NCBI GenBank assembly: GCA_002413455.1
Contig: DHXA01000031.1
Coordinates: 46,565 to 51,679 of the forward strand
Length of the DNA stretch: 5,115 nt
From: Rhodanobacter sp. UBA5168
GTDB taxonomy: Bacteria; Pseudomonadota; Gammaproteobacteria; Xanthomonadales; Rhodanobacteraceae
Reading direction: 5' to 3'
In this document: positions 1-5,115 of the stretch, piece after piece
How positions within the stretch are numbered: the stretch's first letter is position 1
Layout: the number at the start of each line of letters is the position of its first letter
The notes under the pieces: model-generated
Databases searched by the model: none
Seen by the model: the letters and a program-made list of their open reading frames with translations, nothing else
What the model was told of the DNA's origin: nothing
Program-made: the position numbers and the translations under genes

Positions 1-1064
1 TTTTCCTTGCCGCTGCCGTACAGAATGGCCTTCTGGACGTCCGCGGCGAGCTTGTGCCACGGCGTATCGACGTCGAACCCGTAGTGCCCCGCCAGCGACA
101 GGATCAGCTGGAAGTAGTGCGCGTTGCGCCGGTCCCAGCCACGCACCGCGCCAGCAGACAGCGGCAATTCCGGGTGGCCAACCACGCGCGACGCATCGAA
201 TACCTGGGTAACGCCGAGCCCGTCGCAGCCGGGGCAGGCGCCCACCGGCGAGTTGAACGAAAACAGGCGCGGTTCCAGCTCCGGCAGCGAGTAGTCGCAC
301 ACGGGACAGGAGTAACGTGAGGAAAGCAGCTGTTCGGACACGTCGGGCGCGTCCATGTTCACCACGATCACCAGTCCATCGCCAAGGCGCAGCGCGGTCT
401 CGAACGATTCGGCCAGGCGCTGCTTGATGTCATCGCGTGGACGGAAGCGGTCGATGACCACTTCGATGGTGTGCTTCTGACGCAGCGTCAATGGCGGTAC
501 CGCATCTAGGTCGTACACCGCACCGTCGACGCGGGCGCGCACGAAGCCCTGCGCGCGCAGCTGCTCGAATACCTGCATGTGTTCACCCTTGCGCTCACGA
601 ATGACCGGCGCCAGCAGCATGTAGCGCTGCTCCGGATCCAGCGCAAGGGTCGCGTCCACCATCTGGCTGACCGTTTGTGCTTCCAGCGGAATACCGTGGT
701 CAGGGCAGCGCGGCGTGCCGACGCGGGCGTACAACAGCCGCAGGTAGTCGTATACCTCGGTGATCGTGCCGACGGTGGACCGCGGATTGTGCGAGGTGGA
801 TTTCTGCTCGATCGAAATCGCCGGCGACAGTCCTTCGATGTGGTCGACGTCGGGCTTTTCCATGATCGACAGGAACTGCCGCGCATACGCCGACAGCGAT
901 TCGACGTAACGTCGCTGTCCTTCGGCGTAAATGGTGTCGAACGCCAGCGATGACTTGCCGGAGCCGGACAGGCCGGTGATCACGATCAGTTTGTCGCGCG
1001 GAAGGTCGAGGTCGATGTTCTTGAGATTGTGCGTGCGTGCGCCGCGGATGCGTATGGTGTCCAT
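1..1064 (-). CDS. uvrA: UvrABC excinuclease subunit A, N-terminal 354 residues (3' end beyond window)
   Basis: UvrA is the ATP-dependent dimeric damage sensor of nucleotide excision repair; it loads UvrB onto lesions in the cytoplasm. The minus strand reads open from an ATG at 1064-1062 to the window edge, beginning [19 protein letters not shown]. The Walker A motif GLSGSGKSS is at residues 31-39, followed by the family block around [17 protein letters not shown]. The segment [20 protein letters not shown] lies in the first ATPase module, and roughly residues 130-245 match the UvrB-binding region. A complete zinc module is present at Cys253, Cys256, Cys277 and Cys280 (CPVC, 20 residues, CPGC), the same spacing as in E. 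coli. The end visible here, AILYGSGKE, corresponds to about residue 350 of a protein usually 940 residues or longer. No frameshift or missing key residue is seen. No in-frame upstream ATG or GTG is close, so this start is preferred, although no Shine-Dalgarno sequence precedes it. Confidence 0.97.
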   Translation of the reverse strand, partial: MDTIRIRGARTHNLKNIDLDLPRDKLIVITGLSGSGKSSLAFDTIYAEGQRRYVESLSAYARQFLSIMEKPDVDHIEGLSPAISIEQKSTSHNPRSTVGTITEVYDYLRLLYARVGTPRCPDHGIPLEAQTVSQMVDATLALDPEQRYMLLAPVIRERKGEHMQVFEQLRAQGFVRARVDGAVYDLDAVPPLTLRQKHTIEVVIDRFRPRDDIKQRLAESFETALRLGDGLVIVVNMDAPDVSEQLLSSRYSCPVCDYSLPELEPRLFSFNSPVGACPGCDGLGVTQVFDASRVVGHPELPLSAGAVRGWDRRNAHYFQLILSLAGHYGFDVDTPWHKLAADVQKAILYGSGKE

Positions 1065-1091
1065 TGCGCCGGGATATGGGGGGGAACCTTT

Positions 1092-1119
1092 ACTATACCA
1101 AGGCGTTTCGACAGTTCAT
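1092..1119 (-). promoter_or_regulatory. Candidate uvrA promoter with extended -10
   Basis: Reading the minus strand, TGGTATAGT (1100-1092) matches the extended -10 form TGnTATAAT with one mismatch. A weak -35-like ATGAAC lies 16 bp upstream (1119-1114). Transcription would start near 1085, giving a leader of about 20 nt that includes a run of seven C residues (1084-1078) and no Shine-Dalgarno sequence. No E. coli-type LexA box (CTG-N10-CAG) and no Xanthomonas-type LexA palindrome is visible, so SOS control of uvrA is not evident here. The assignment rests only on motif match and position. Confidence 0.45.
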
Positions 1120-1262
1120 CGGGCGGATCGGCTTTCGGGCCGCGTTTTCGCTGCCACCATGGTCTCGCCGGAGGCAGGAATGCCCCGTCGCGGCGGTTTC
1201 CGGCGATTGCCCCCATCGAAAGTCCAGGAGCGTGGGTCTTTCAGTCAAGGTAAGCGGTGATG

Positions 1263-1279
1263 TGGTCAGTATTTGACCA
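1263..1279. promoter_or_regulatory. Perfect dyad overlapping the rplU -35 (possible operator)
   Basis: TGGTCA (1263-1268) and TGACCA (1274-1279) form a perfect 6-bp inverted repeat with a 5-bp spacer. The right half-site contains most of the -35 hexamer TTGACC (1273-1278), so a bound dimer would block RNA polymerase. I do not recognise the operator: the half-sites recall FadR (TGGTC...GACCA), but the spacing differs. It could be chance, since the -35 itself supplies half the symmetry. Confidence 0.3.
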
Positions 1280-1302
1280 GCGCTTCGGAAGATCGTTATA
1301 AT
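1273..1302 (+). promoter_or_regulatory. Sigma70-type promoter of rplU-rpmA
   Basis: TTGACC (1273-1278) is a 5/6 match to the -35 consensus and TATAAT (1297-1302) is a perfect -10, separated by 18 bp. The start of transcription is expected near 1309, leaving a leader of about 60 nt before the rplU ATG. A strong promoter fits a ribosomal protein operon. This is the best promoter in the window. Confidence 0.85.
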
Positions 1303-1315
1303 CCGCGGTTCGTCA

Positions 1316-1330
1316 GTCCCTGTTTGGGAC
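1316..1330 (+). other. Small hairpin in the rplU leader
   Basis: GTCCC (1316-1320) and GGGAC (1326-1330) form a perfect 5-bp stem with loop TGTTT, a few nucleotides after the predicted transcription start. It lies about 40 nt before the start codon and well clear of the ribosome binding site AGAAGGG (1357-1363). It could stabilise the 5' end or take part in autoregulation, as some ribosomal protein leaders do. No known L21 leader family can be assigned by eye. Confidence 0.35.
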
Positions 1331-1370
1331 ATGGCGATACCCAAGAGAATAACGACAGAAGGGCATTCCC

Positions 1371-1685
1371 ATGAGTTACGCAGTCATCAAGACCGGTGGC
1401 AAGCAGTACCGTGTCATGCAGGGCGACGTCCTGCGTGTGGAACTGTTGACCGCCGAGGAAGGCGCCACCATCAGCTTCGATCAGGTGTTGCTGGTCGGTA
1501 CAGGCGAGTCGATCACCGTCGGCGCGCCGATCGTGGAAGGCGCCACCGTCAGCGCCACCGTTCGCAAGCACGGCCGGGCCGACAAGATTCGCATTATCAA
1601 ATTCCGCCGCCGCAAGCATTACAAGCGTCAGCAGGGCCACCGTCAGCATTTCACCGAAATCGAGATCACGGGCATCAACGCCTGA
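1371..1685 (+). CDS. rplU: 50S ribosomal protein L21
   Basis: L21 is a primary 23S rRNA-binding protein of the large ribosomal subunit. The 104-residue product begins [15 protein letters not shown] and contains the conserved basic stretch [17 protein letters not shown] (about residues 75-92), the main rRNA-contacting signature. It ends in ITGINA, close to the E. coli ITGISA terminus. Its length equals the usual 103-104 residues. The ATG is preceded by the ribosome binding site AGAAGGG with 7-nt spacing, which fixes the start. It is the first gene of a two-gene operon with rpmA, 18 bp downstream, transcribed from the promoter at 1273-1302. Confidence 0.98.
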   Translation: MSYAVIKTGGKQYRVMQGDVLRVELLTAEEGATISFDQVLLVGTGESITVGAPIVEGATVSATVRKHGRADKIRIIKFRRRKHYKRQQGHRQHFTEIEITGINA

Positions 1686-1703
1686 GCACTGGAGCATTGA
1701 GTC

Positions 1704-1961
1704 ATGGCACATAAAAAAGGCGTAGGTTCCAGCCGCAACGGTCGCGATTCGAACCCGAAATACCTCGGCGTCAAGATTTACGGTGGCCAGGCCATCGAAG
1801 CCGGCAACATCATCGTGCGTCAGCGCGGTACCCAGTTCCATCCGGGCACCGGCGTCGGTCTGGGTCGTGACCACACGCTGTTCGCGCTGGTCGACGGCAA
1901 GGTCGAGTTCAAGATCCGCGGCGACAAGAACCGCCGTTTCGTCGACGTCGTCCCGGCGTAA
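1704..1961 (+). CDS. rpmA: 50S ribosomal protein L27
   Basis: L27 sits near the peptidyl transferase centre of the large subunit, where its flexible N-terminus helps position tRNA substrates. The 85-residue product begins [16 protein letters not shown], the uncleaved proteobacterial form without the N-terminal extension processed in Firmicutes. The central signature [19 protein letters not shown] (about residues 36-54) is intact, followed by [13 protein letters not shown] at 1691-1694 lies 9 nt before the ATG. The gene is co-transcribed with rplU, and the operon ends at the intrinsic terminator 22 bp after the stop codon. Length and ends match the family. Confidence 0.98.
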   Translation: MAHKKGVGSSRNGRDSNPKYLGVKIYGGQAIEAGNIIVRQRGTQFHPGTGVGLGRDHTLFALVDGKVEFKIRGDKNRRFVDVVPA

Positions 1962-1982
1962 GCCCTCAGCGACGCGATAGCG

Positions 1983-2014
1983 AAGGCCCCGCTTCGGCGG
2001 GGCTTTTGTTTTGT
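1983..2014 (+). terminator. Intrinsic terminator of rplU-rpmA
   Basis: GCCCCGC (1986-1992) and GCGGGGC (1997-2003) form a perfect 7-bp GC stem closed by a stable TTCG tetraloop. The stem can be extended by G-T and A-T pairs from the flanking AAG. It is followed by the T-rich run TTTTGTTTTGT (2004-2014). Stem, loop and tract are all textbook quality. It separates rpmA from obgE, so obgE needs either readthrough or its own promoter. Confidence 0.95.
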
Positions 2015-2020
2015 ACCGCC

Positions 2021-3236
<1,216 letters not shown>

Positions 3237-3331
3237 AACGACCCCGCCCAGATCAGACACACACCGGCTCTCGTTCGCCAAAAGACTCTAGCCCGCCGTC
3301 GCAAGAAAACTATCGATGCCGAAAGGGCGCC

Positions 3332-3349
3332 GGCAAGGGGTTGCTTGCC
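3332..3349. repeat. Perfect inverted repeat overlapping the -35 of the iron operon
   Basis: GGCAAG (3332-3337) and CTTGCC (3344-3349) form a perfect 6-bp inverted repeat with a 6-bp spacer. The right half overlaps the -35 hexamer TTGCCA (3345-3350). As RNA it would be a hairpin, but no T-tract follows, so terminator function for obgE is weak. As DNA it is placed where a second regulator could bind. The function is unknown. Confidence 0.35.
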
Positions 3350-3373
3350 ACTATAAATGAGAATGAATATCAT
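3345..3373 (+). promoter_or_regulatory. Promoter of the cupredoxin-FTR1 operon
   Basis: TTGCCA (3345-3350) matches the -35 consensus at 5 of 6 positions, and TATCAT (3368-3373) matches the -10 at 5 of 6, with an optimal 17-bp spacer. Transcription should begin near 3380, giving a leader of about 20 nt before the ATG at 3402. The AT-rich stretch 3350-3387 stands out from the GC-rich surroundings. The -10 lies inside the Fur-like site. Confidence 0.7.
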
Positions 3374-3377
3374 TCGC
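3359..3377. promoter_or_regulatory. fur box: Putative Fur box over the -10 element
   Basis: The 19 bases 3359-3377 read GAGAAT GAATAT C ATTCGC, which match the classical Fur consensus GATAATGATAATCATTATC at 14 of 19 positions by my count. Within it, GAATGA (3361-3366) and TCATTC (3370-3375) form a perfect 6-3-6 dyad. A wider pair, TGAATA (3364-3369) and TATTCA (3382-3387), may allow a second dimer. The site covers the -10, so Fe-Fur would block transcription when iron is plentiful. This fits the iron-transport genes immediately downstream. Confidence 0.75.
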
Positions 3378-3401
3378 TAATTATTCAGTGCGGGATATCT
3401 C

Positions 3402-3728
3402 ATGAAACGTCTGCTGCTACTCACGACGCTCGCCCTGCTGCCGCTGTTCGTCAGCGCAGCCGACGACCCCGGCTACACGCTGAGGCTCAAGGATCACCGC
3501 TATCAACCCAGCGTCCTGCACATTCCGGCGAATACCCGTATCAGGCTGGAAGTGATCAATCAGGATGCCTCCCCAGAGGAGTTCGAAAGCAGCGACTTTC
3601 CCGCCGAGAAGATCGTGATGCCGAACAGCCGCATGAGCCTGTTCATTGGTCCGTTCAAGCCAGGACGCTACGGCTTCTACGGAGATTTCCATCAGCCCAC
3701 CGCACAGGGCAGCTTGATCGTGGAGTAG
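3402..3728 (+). CDS. Secreted cupredoxin-fold protein of an FTR1-type iron uptake system
   Basis: The 108-residue product has a Sec signal peptide (K2 R3, then a leucine-rich core at residues 4-16) with a likely cleavage site after Ala19 or Ala20, leaving about 89 periplasmic residues. The rest fits a single cupredoxin-like domain of the type found in EfeO and in FtrB of FtrABCD systems: YTLRLKDHRYQPSVLHIPAN, a central EEFES (59-63), the PGRYGFYGDFH turn (87-97) and a final SLIVE strand. It has no cysteine, so a type 1 blue-copper site is excluded. His32, His40, Glu60, Glu62, Met73, Met78, Asp95 and His97 are possible metal ligands. I infer a role in binding or oxidising Fe(II) for the permease encoded 4 bp downstream. 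The ATG has only a weak GGGA at 3392-3395. Family is fairly sure; ferroxidase activity is not shown by sequence. Confidence 0.85.
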   Translation: MKRLLLLTTLALLPLFVSAADDPGYTLRLKDHRYQPSVLHIPANTRIRLEVINQDASPEEFESSDFPAEKIVMPNSRMSLFIGPFKPGRYGFYGDFHQPTAQGSLIVE

Positions 3729-3732
3729 GCGT

Positions 3733-4581
3733 ATGTGGGCCGTGGCATTGTTGGTGTTTCGGGAAGTGCTGGAGGCGGCGCTGATCGTCAGCGTGGTGGC
3801 GGCTGCCACCCGTGGGGTGGCGAAGCGTGGCTTGTATATCGGCAGCGGTATCGCGCTCGGGGCAACTGGGGCCGTGCTGGTGGCGTGGTCGGCCGGGTTG
3901 CTGGCCGCGGCGTTCAGCGGCATAGGGCAGGAGCTGTTCAACGCCGGCATTTTGCTGGCGGCAGTGCTGATGATCGGCTGGCATGTGCTGTGGATGTCCA
4001 GCCATGGACGTGAGCTGGGCCGGCAGATGCAGGCGATGGGCAGCGCCGTGCTGAATGGCGTCAGTTCGCTATGGTTGTTGCTGGCCGTGGTGGCATTGGC
4101 GGTGCTGCGCGAGGGGTCGGAGATCGTGCTGTTTCTGTATGGCATGCGCGCGGGCGGTGCAGGGCATCTGTGGTCCGGGCTTTCGATCGGGGTGGTGGCC
4201 GGTGCGGCGTTCGGTTTTGCGTTGTACGCAGGCTTGCTGCGCATTCCGATGCGGCACTTCTTTCGTGCCACCAACGTCATGCTCGTCTTGCTCGCCGCGG
4301 GGCTGGCGTCGACTGCTGCGCGCTACCTGATCCAGGCTGATCTGCTGCCTGCCCTGGGTCAGCCGCTGTGGGACAGTGCATGGCTGCTCGGCAACGGTTC
4401 GTTGCCGGGACAAACTGCACACATTCTGATCGGGTACGACGCGCGACCTGCGGGTATGCAGCTTGTGTTCTATGCATGCACGCTGGCGGCGCTGTGGGTC
4501 GGCGCAAACCTGGCTCATGACGATGTCCGCCCGCCGCGGGTCAGTGCGTCGGCGGCTGCTCACGCGGATCAAGAGCATTGA
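3733..4581 (+). CDS. FTR1/EfeU family iron permease
   Basis: This is an inner-membrane permease of the oxidase-dependent FTR1 family (yeast Ftr1p, E. coli EfeU, FtrC), which moves iron oxidised at the periplasmic face into the cell. The 282-residue product carries both signature REXXE motifs: REVLE at residues 10-14 in the first membrane segment and REGSE at 126-130 in the fourth. Seven hydrophobic segments are visible, at about 2-25, 33-58, 68-90, 108-136, 146-168, 179-200 and 240-261. A conserved-type GQELF lies at 65-69, and the short hydrophilic tail is His/Asp-rich. Length matches the family. GGAG (3722-3725), inside the end of the cupredoxin gene, sits 7 nt before the ATG, implying translational coupling. 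No EfeB peroxidase, P19/FtrA or FtrD-like polyferredoxin gene follows; the next gene is convergent. Confidence 0.93.
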   Translation: MWAVALLVFREVLEAALIVSVVAAATRGVAKRGLYIGSGIALGATGAVLVAWSAGLLAAAFSGIGQELFNAGILLAAVLMIGWHVLWMSSHGRELGRQMQAMGSAVLNGVSSLWLLLAVVALAVLREGSEIVLFLYGMRAGGAGHLWSGLSIGVVAGAAFGFALYAGLLRIPMRHFFRATNVMLVLLAAGLASTAARYLIQADLLPALGQPLWDSAWLLGNGSLPGQTAHILIGYDARPAGMQLVFYACTLAALWVGANLAHDDVRPPRVSASAAAHADQEH

Positions 4582-4594
4582 CCGGAACGTCCGG
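4582..4594. repeat. Short inverted repeat after the permease stop codon
   Basis: CCGGA (4582-4586) and TCCGG (4590-4594) form a perfect 5-bp repeat around ACG, directly after the stop codon in the 57-bp gap between two convergent genes. No T-tract follows on either strand, so I do not call a terminator. No other terminator is visible for either gene in this gap. Confidence 0.25.
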
Positions 4595-4638
4595 CGGCGG
4601 GATGCACGTGATGAGGAAACCGCGCACCCACATCGACG

Positions 4639-5115
4639 CTACATGCGAAATACGCCATAACGCTGCGGCTCGATCGGCGCGTTCATCGATGCGGAAATCG
4701 CCAGGCCCAGCACGCGGCGGGTGTCGACCGGGTCGATGATGCCGTCGTCCCACAGCCGCGCGCTGGCGTAGTAGGGGTGGCCCTGGCGTTCGTACTGGTC
4801 GCGGATCGGTGCCTTGAACGCTTCTTCCTCTTCAGCCGACCACTCGCCGCCGCGCGCCTCGATGCCTTCGCGCTTGACCGTGGCCAGCACCGCCGCGGCC
4901 TGTTCGCCGCCCATCACGGAAATGCGTGCATTCGGCCACATCCACAGGAAACGGGCGCCGTAGGCGCGGCCGCACATCGCATAGTTGCCGGCACCGAAGC
5001 TGCCGCCGATTACTACGGTGAACTTCGGCACGTGCGAGCAGGCCACGGCAGTGACCATCTTTGCGCCGTCCTTGGCGATGCCGGCCTGTTCGTACTTCTT
5101 GCCGACCATGAAGCC
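4639..5115 (-). CDS. liuB: Methylcrotonyl-CoA carboxylase beta subunit, C-terminal 158 residues (5' end beyond window)
   Basis: The beta subunit carries the carboxyltransferase of 3-methylcrotonyl-CoA carboxylase. It transfers carboxyl from carboxybiotin on the alpha subunit to 3-methylcrotonyl-CoA in cytoplasmic leucine/isovalerate breakdown. The minus strand is open from the window edge to a TAG at 4641-4639. Family blocks are clear: [20 protein letters not shown] at the edge, [20 protein letters not shown], then [37 protein letters not shown] and the terminus [13 protein letters not shown]. That terminus closely resembles MCC beta subunits, including the human one ending in IFRM, and argues against propionyl- or acetyl-CoA carboxylase. 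Geranyl-CoA carboxylase (AtuC) is a less likely alternative. About 30% of a roughly 535-residue protein is present. Nothing follows it on the same strand in the gap, so it is probably the last gene of its transcript. Confidence 0.92.
   Translation of the reverse strand, partial: GFMVGKKYEQAGIAKDGAKMVTAVACSHVPKFTVVIGGSFGAGNYAMCGRAYGARFLWMWPNARISVMGGEQAAAVLATVKREGIEARGGEWSAEEEEAFKAPIRDQYERQGHPYYASARLWDDGIIDPVDTRRVLGLAISASMNAPIEPQRYGVFRM

Larger units (their letters stand above)
1065..1370. other. Divergent uvrA / rplU intergenic region
   Basis: This 306-bp gap separates the divergent uvrA and rplU genes. It holds the uvrA promoter candidate at its left end and the rplU promoter, an overlapping dyad and a leader hairpin in its right third. 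The middle part, about 1120-1260, is GC-rich. The short open frames crossing it have no family-like sequence and no good ribosome binding site, so I see no gene or RNA there. Confidence 0.7.

Noticed and set aside
54..953. Plus- and minus-strand open frames of about 90-126 codons inside the uvrA region
   Set aside because: All overlap the intact uvrA frame, which carries the zinc and Walker motifs; they have no independent support.
931..1344. Several short open frames (74-109 codons) in the uvrA-rplU gap
   Set aside because: They overlap promoters and uvrA, lack ribosome binding sites and show no protein-like patterns.
3332..3360. Intrinsic terminator for obgE at the GGCAAG/CTTGCC hairpin
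   Set aside because: The stem is short and is followed by ACTATAAATGA rather than a T-tract; promoter-operator placement explains it better.
3417..4280. 287-codon minus-strand open frame opposite the cupredoxin and permease genes
   Set aside because: Low-complexity Ala/Ser/Thr/Pro-rich translation antisense to two convincing genes; shadow frame.
4582..4638. Bidirectional terminator between the convergent permease and carboxylase genes
   Set aside because: Only a 5-bp inverted repeat with a 3-nt loop is present and no T-run follows on either strand.

Overview
This is a 5.1-kb chromosomal window from a GC-rich gammaproteobacterium. The protein sequences (UvrA, L21, L27, a short-tailed Obg and an MCC-type carboxyltransferase) look most like the Xanthomonadales (Lysobacterales), possibly a Rhodanobacteraceae genus. 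That placement is from memory of family sequences, not from a search. Every gene belongs to a known family. I see no phage, transposase, CRISPR array, tRNA or rRNA, and no clearly new multigene system.

Layout. Positions 1-1064 (minus strand) hold the first 354 codons of uvrA, the DNA-damage recognition ATPase of nucleotide excision repair; the gene runs off the left edge. A 306-bp divergent intergenic region follows, with a uvrA promoter candidate facing left and a strong sigma70-type promoter facing right. The right-facing promoter drives rplU (L21, 1371-1685) and rpmA (L27, 1704-1961), which end at an excellent intrinsic terminator (1983-2014). A short element of inverted GGGAATC-type 7-bp repeats fills most of the space before obgE (2141-3220), the ribosome-associated GTPase. 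Its right arm stops 16 bp before the obgE start codon, which has no Shine-Dalgarno sequence.

From 3345 to 4581 lies a compact iron-uptake operon. A promoter with a Fur-box-like dyad over its -10 drives a secreted cupredoxin-fold protein that has no cysteine (3402-3728). A FTR1/EfeU-type iron permease with two REXXE motifs (3733-4581) follows after 4 bp. The likely job is uptake of ferrous iron through oxidation and permeation under iron limitation. Converging on it from the right, the minus strand carries the last 158 codons of the beta subunit of methylcrotonyl-CoA carboxylase (4639-5115), a leucine-degradation enzyme.

The places most worth a second look are regulatory: the Fur-like operator with the minimal cupredoxin-FTR1 pair, the inverted repeat abutting the SD-less obgE start, and a perfect dyad over the -35 of the L21/L27 promoter.
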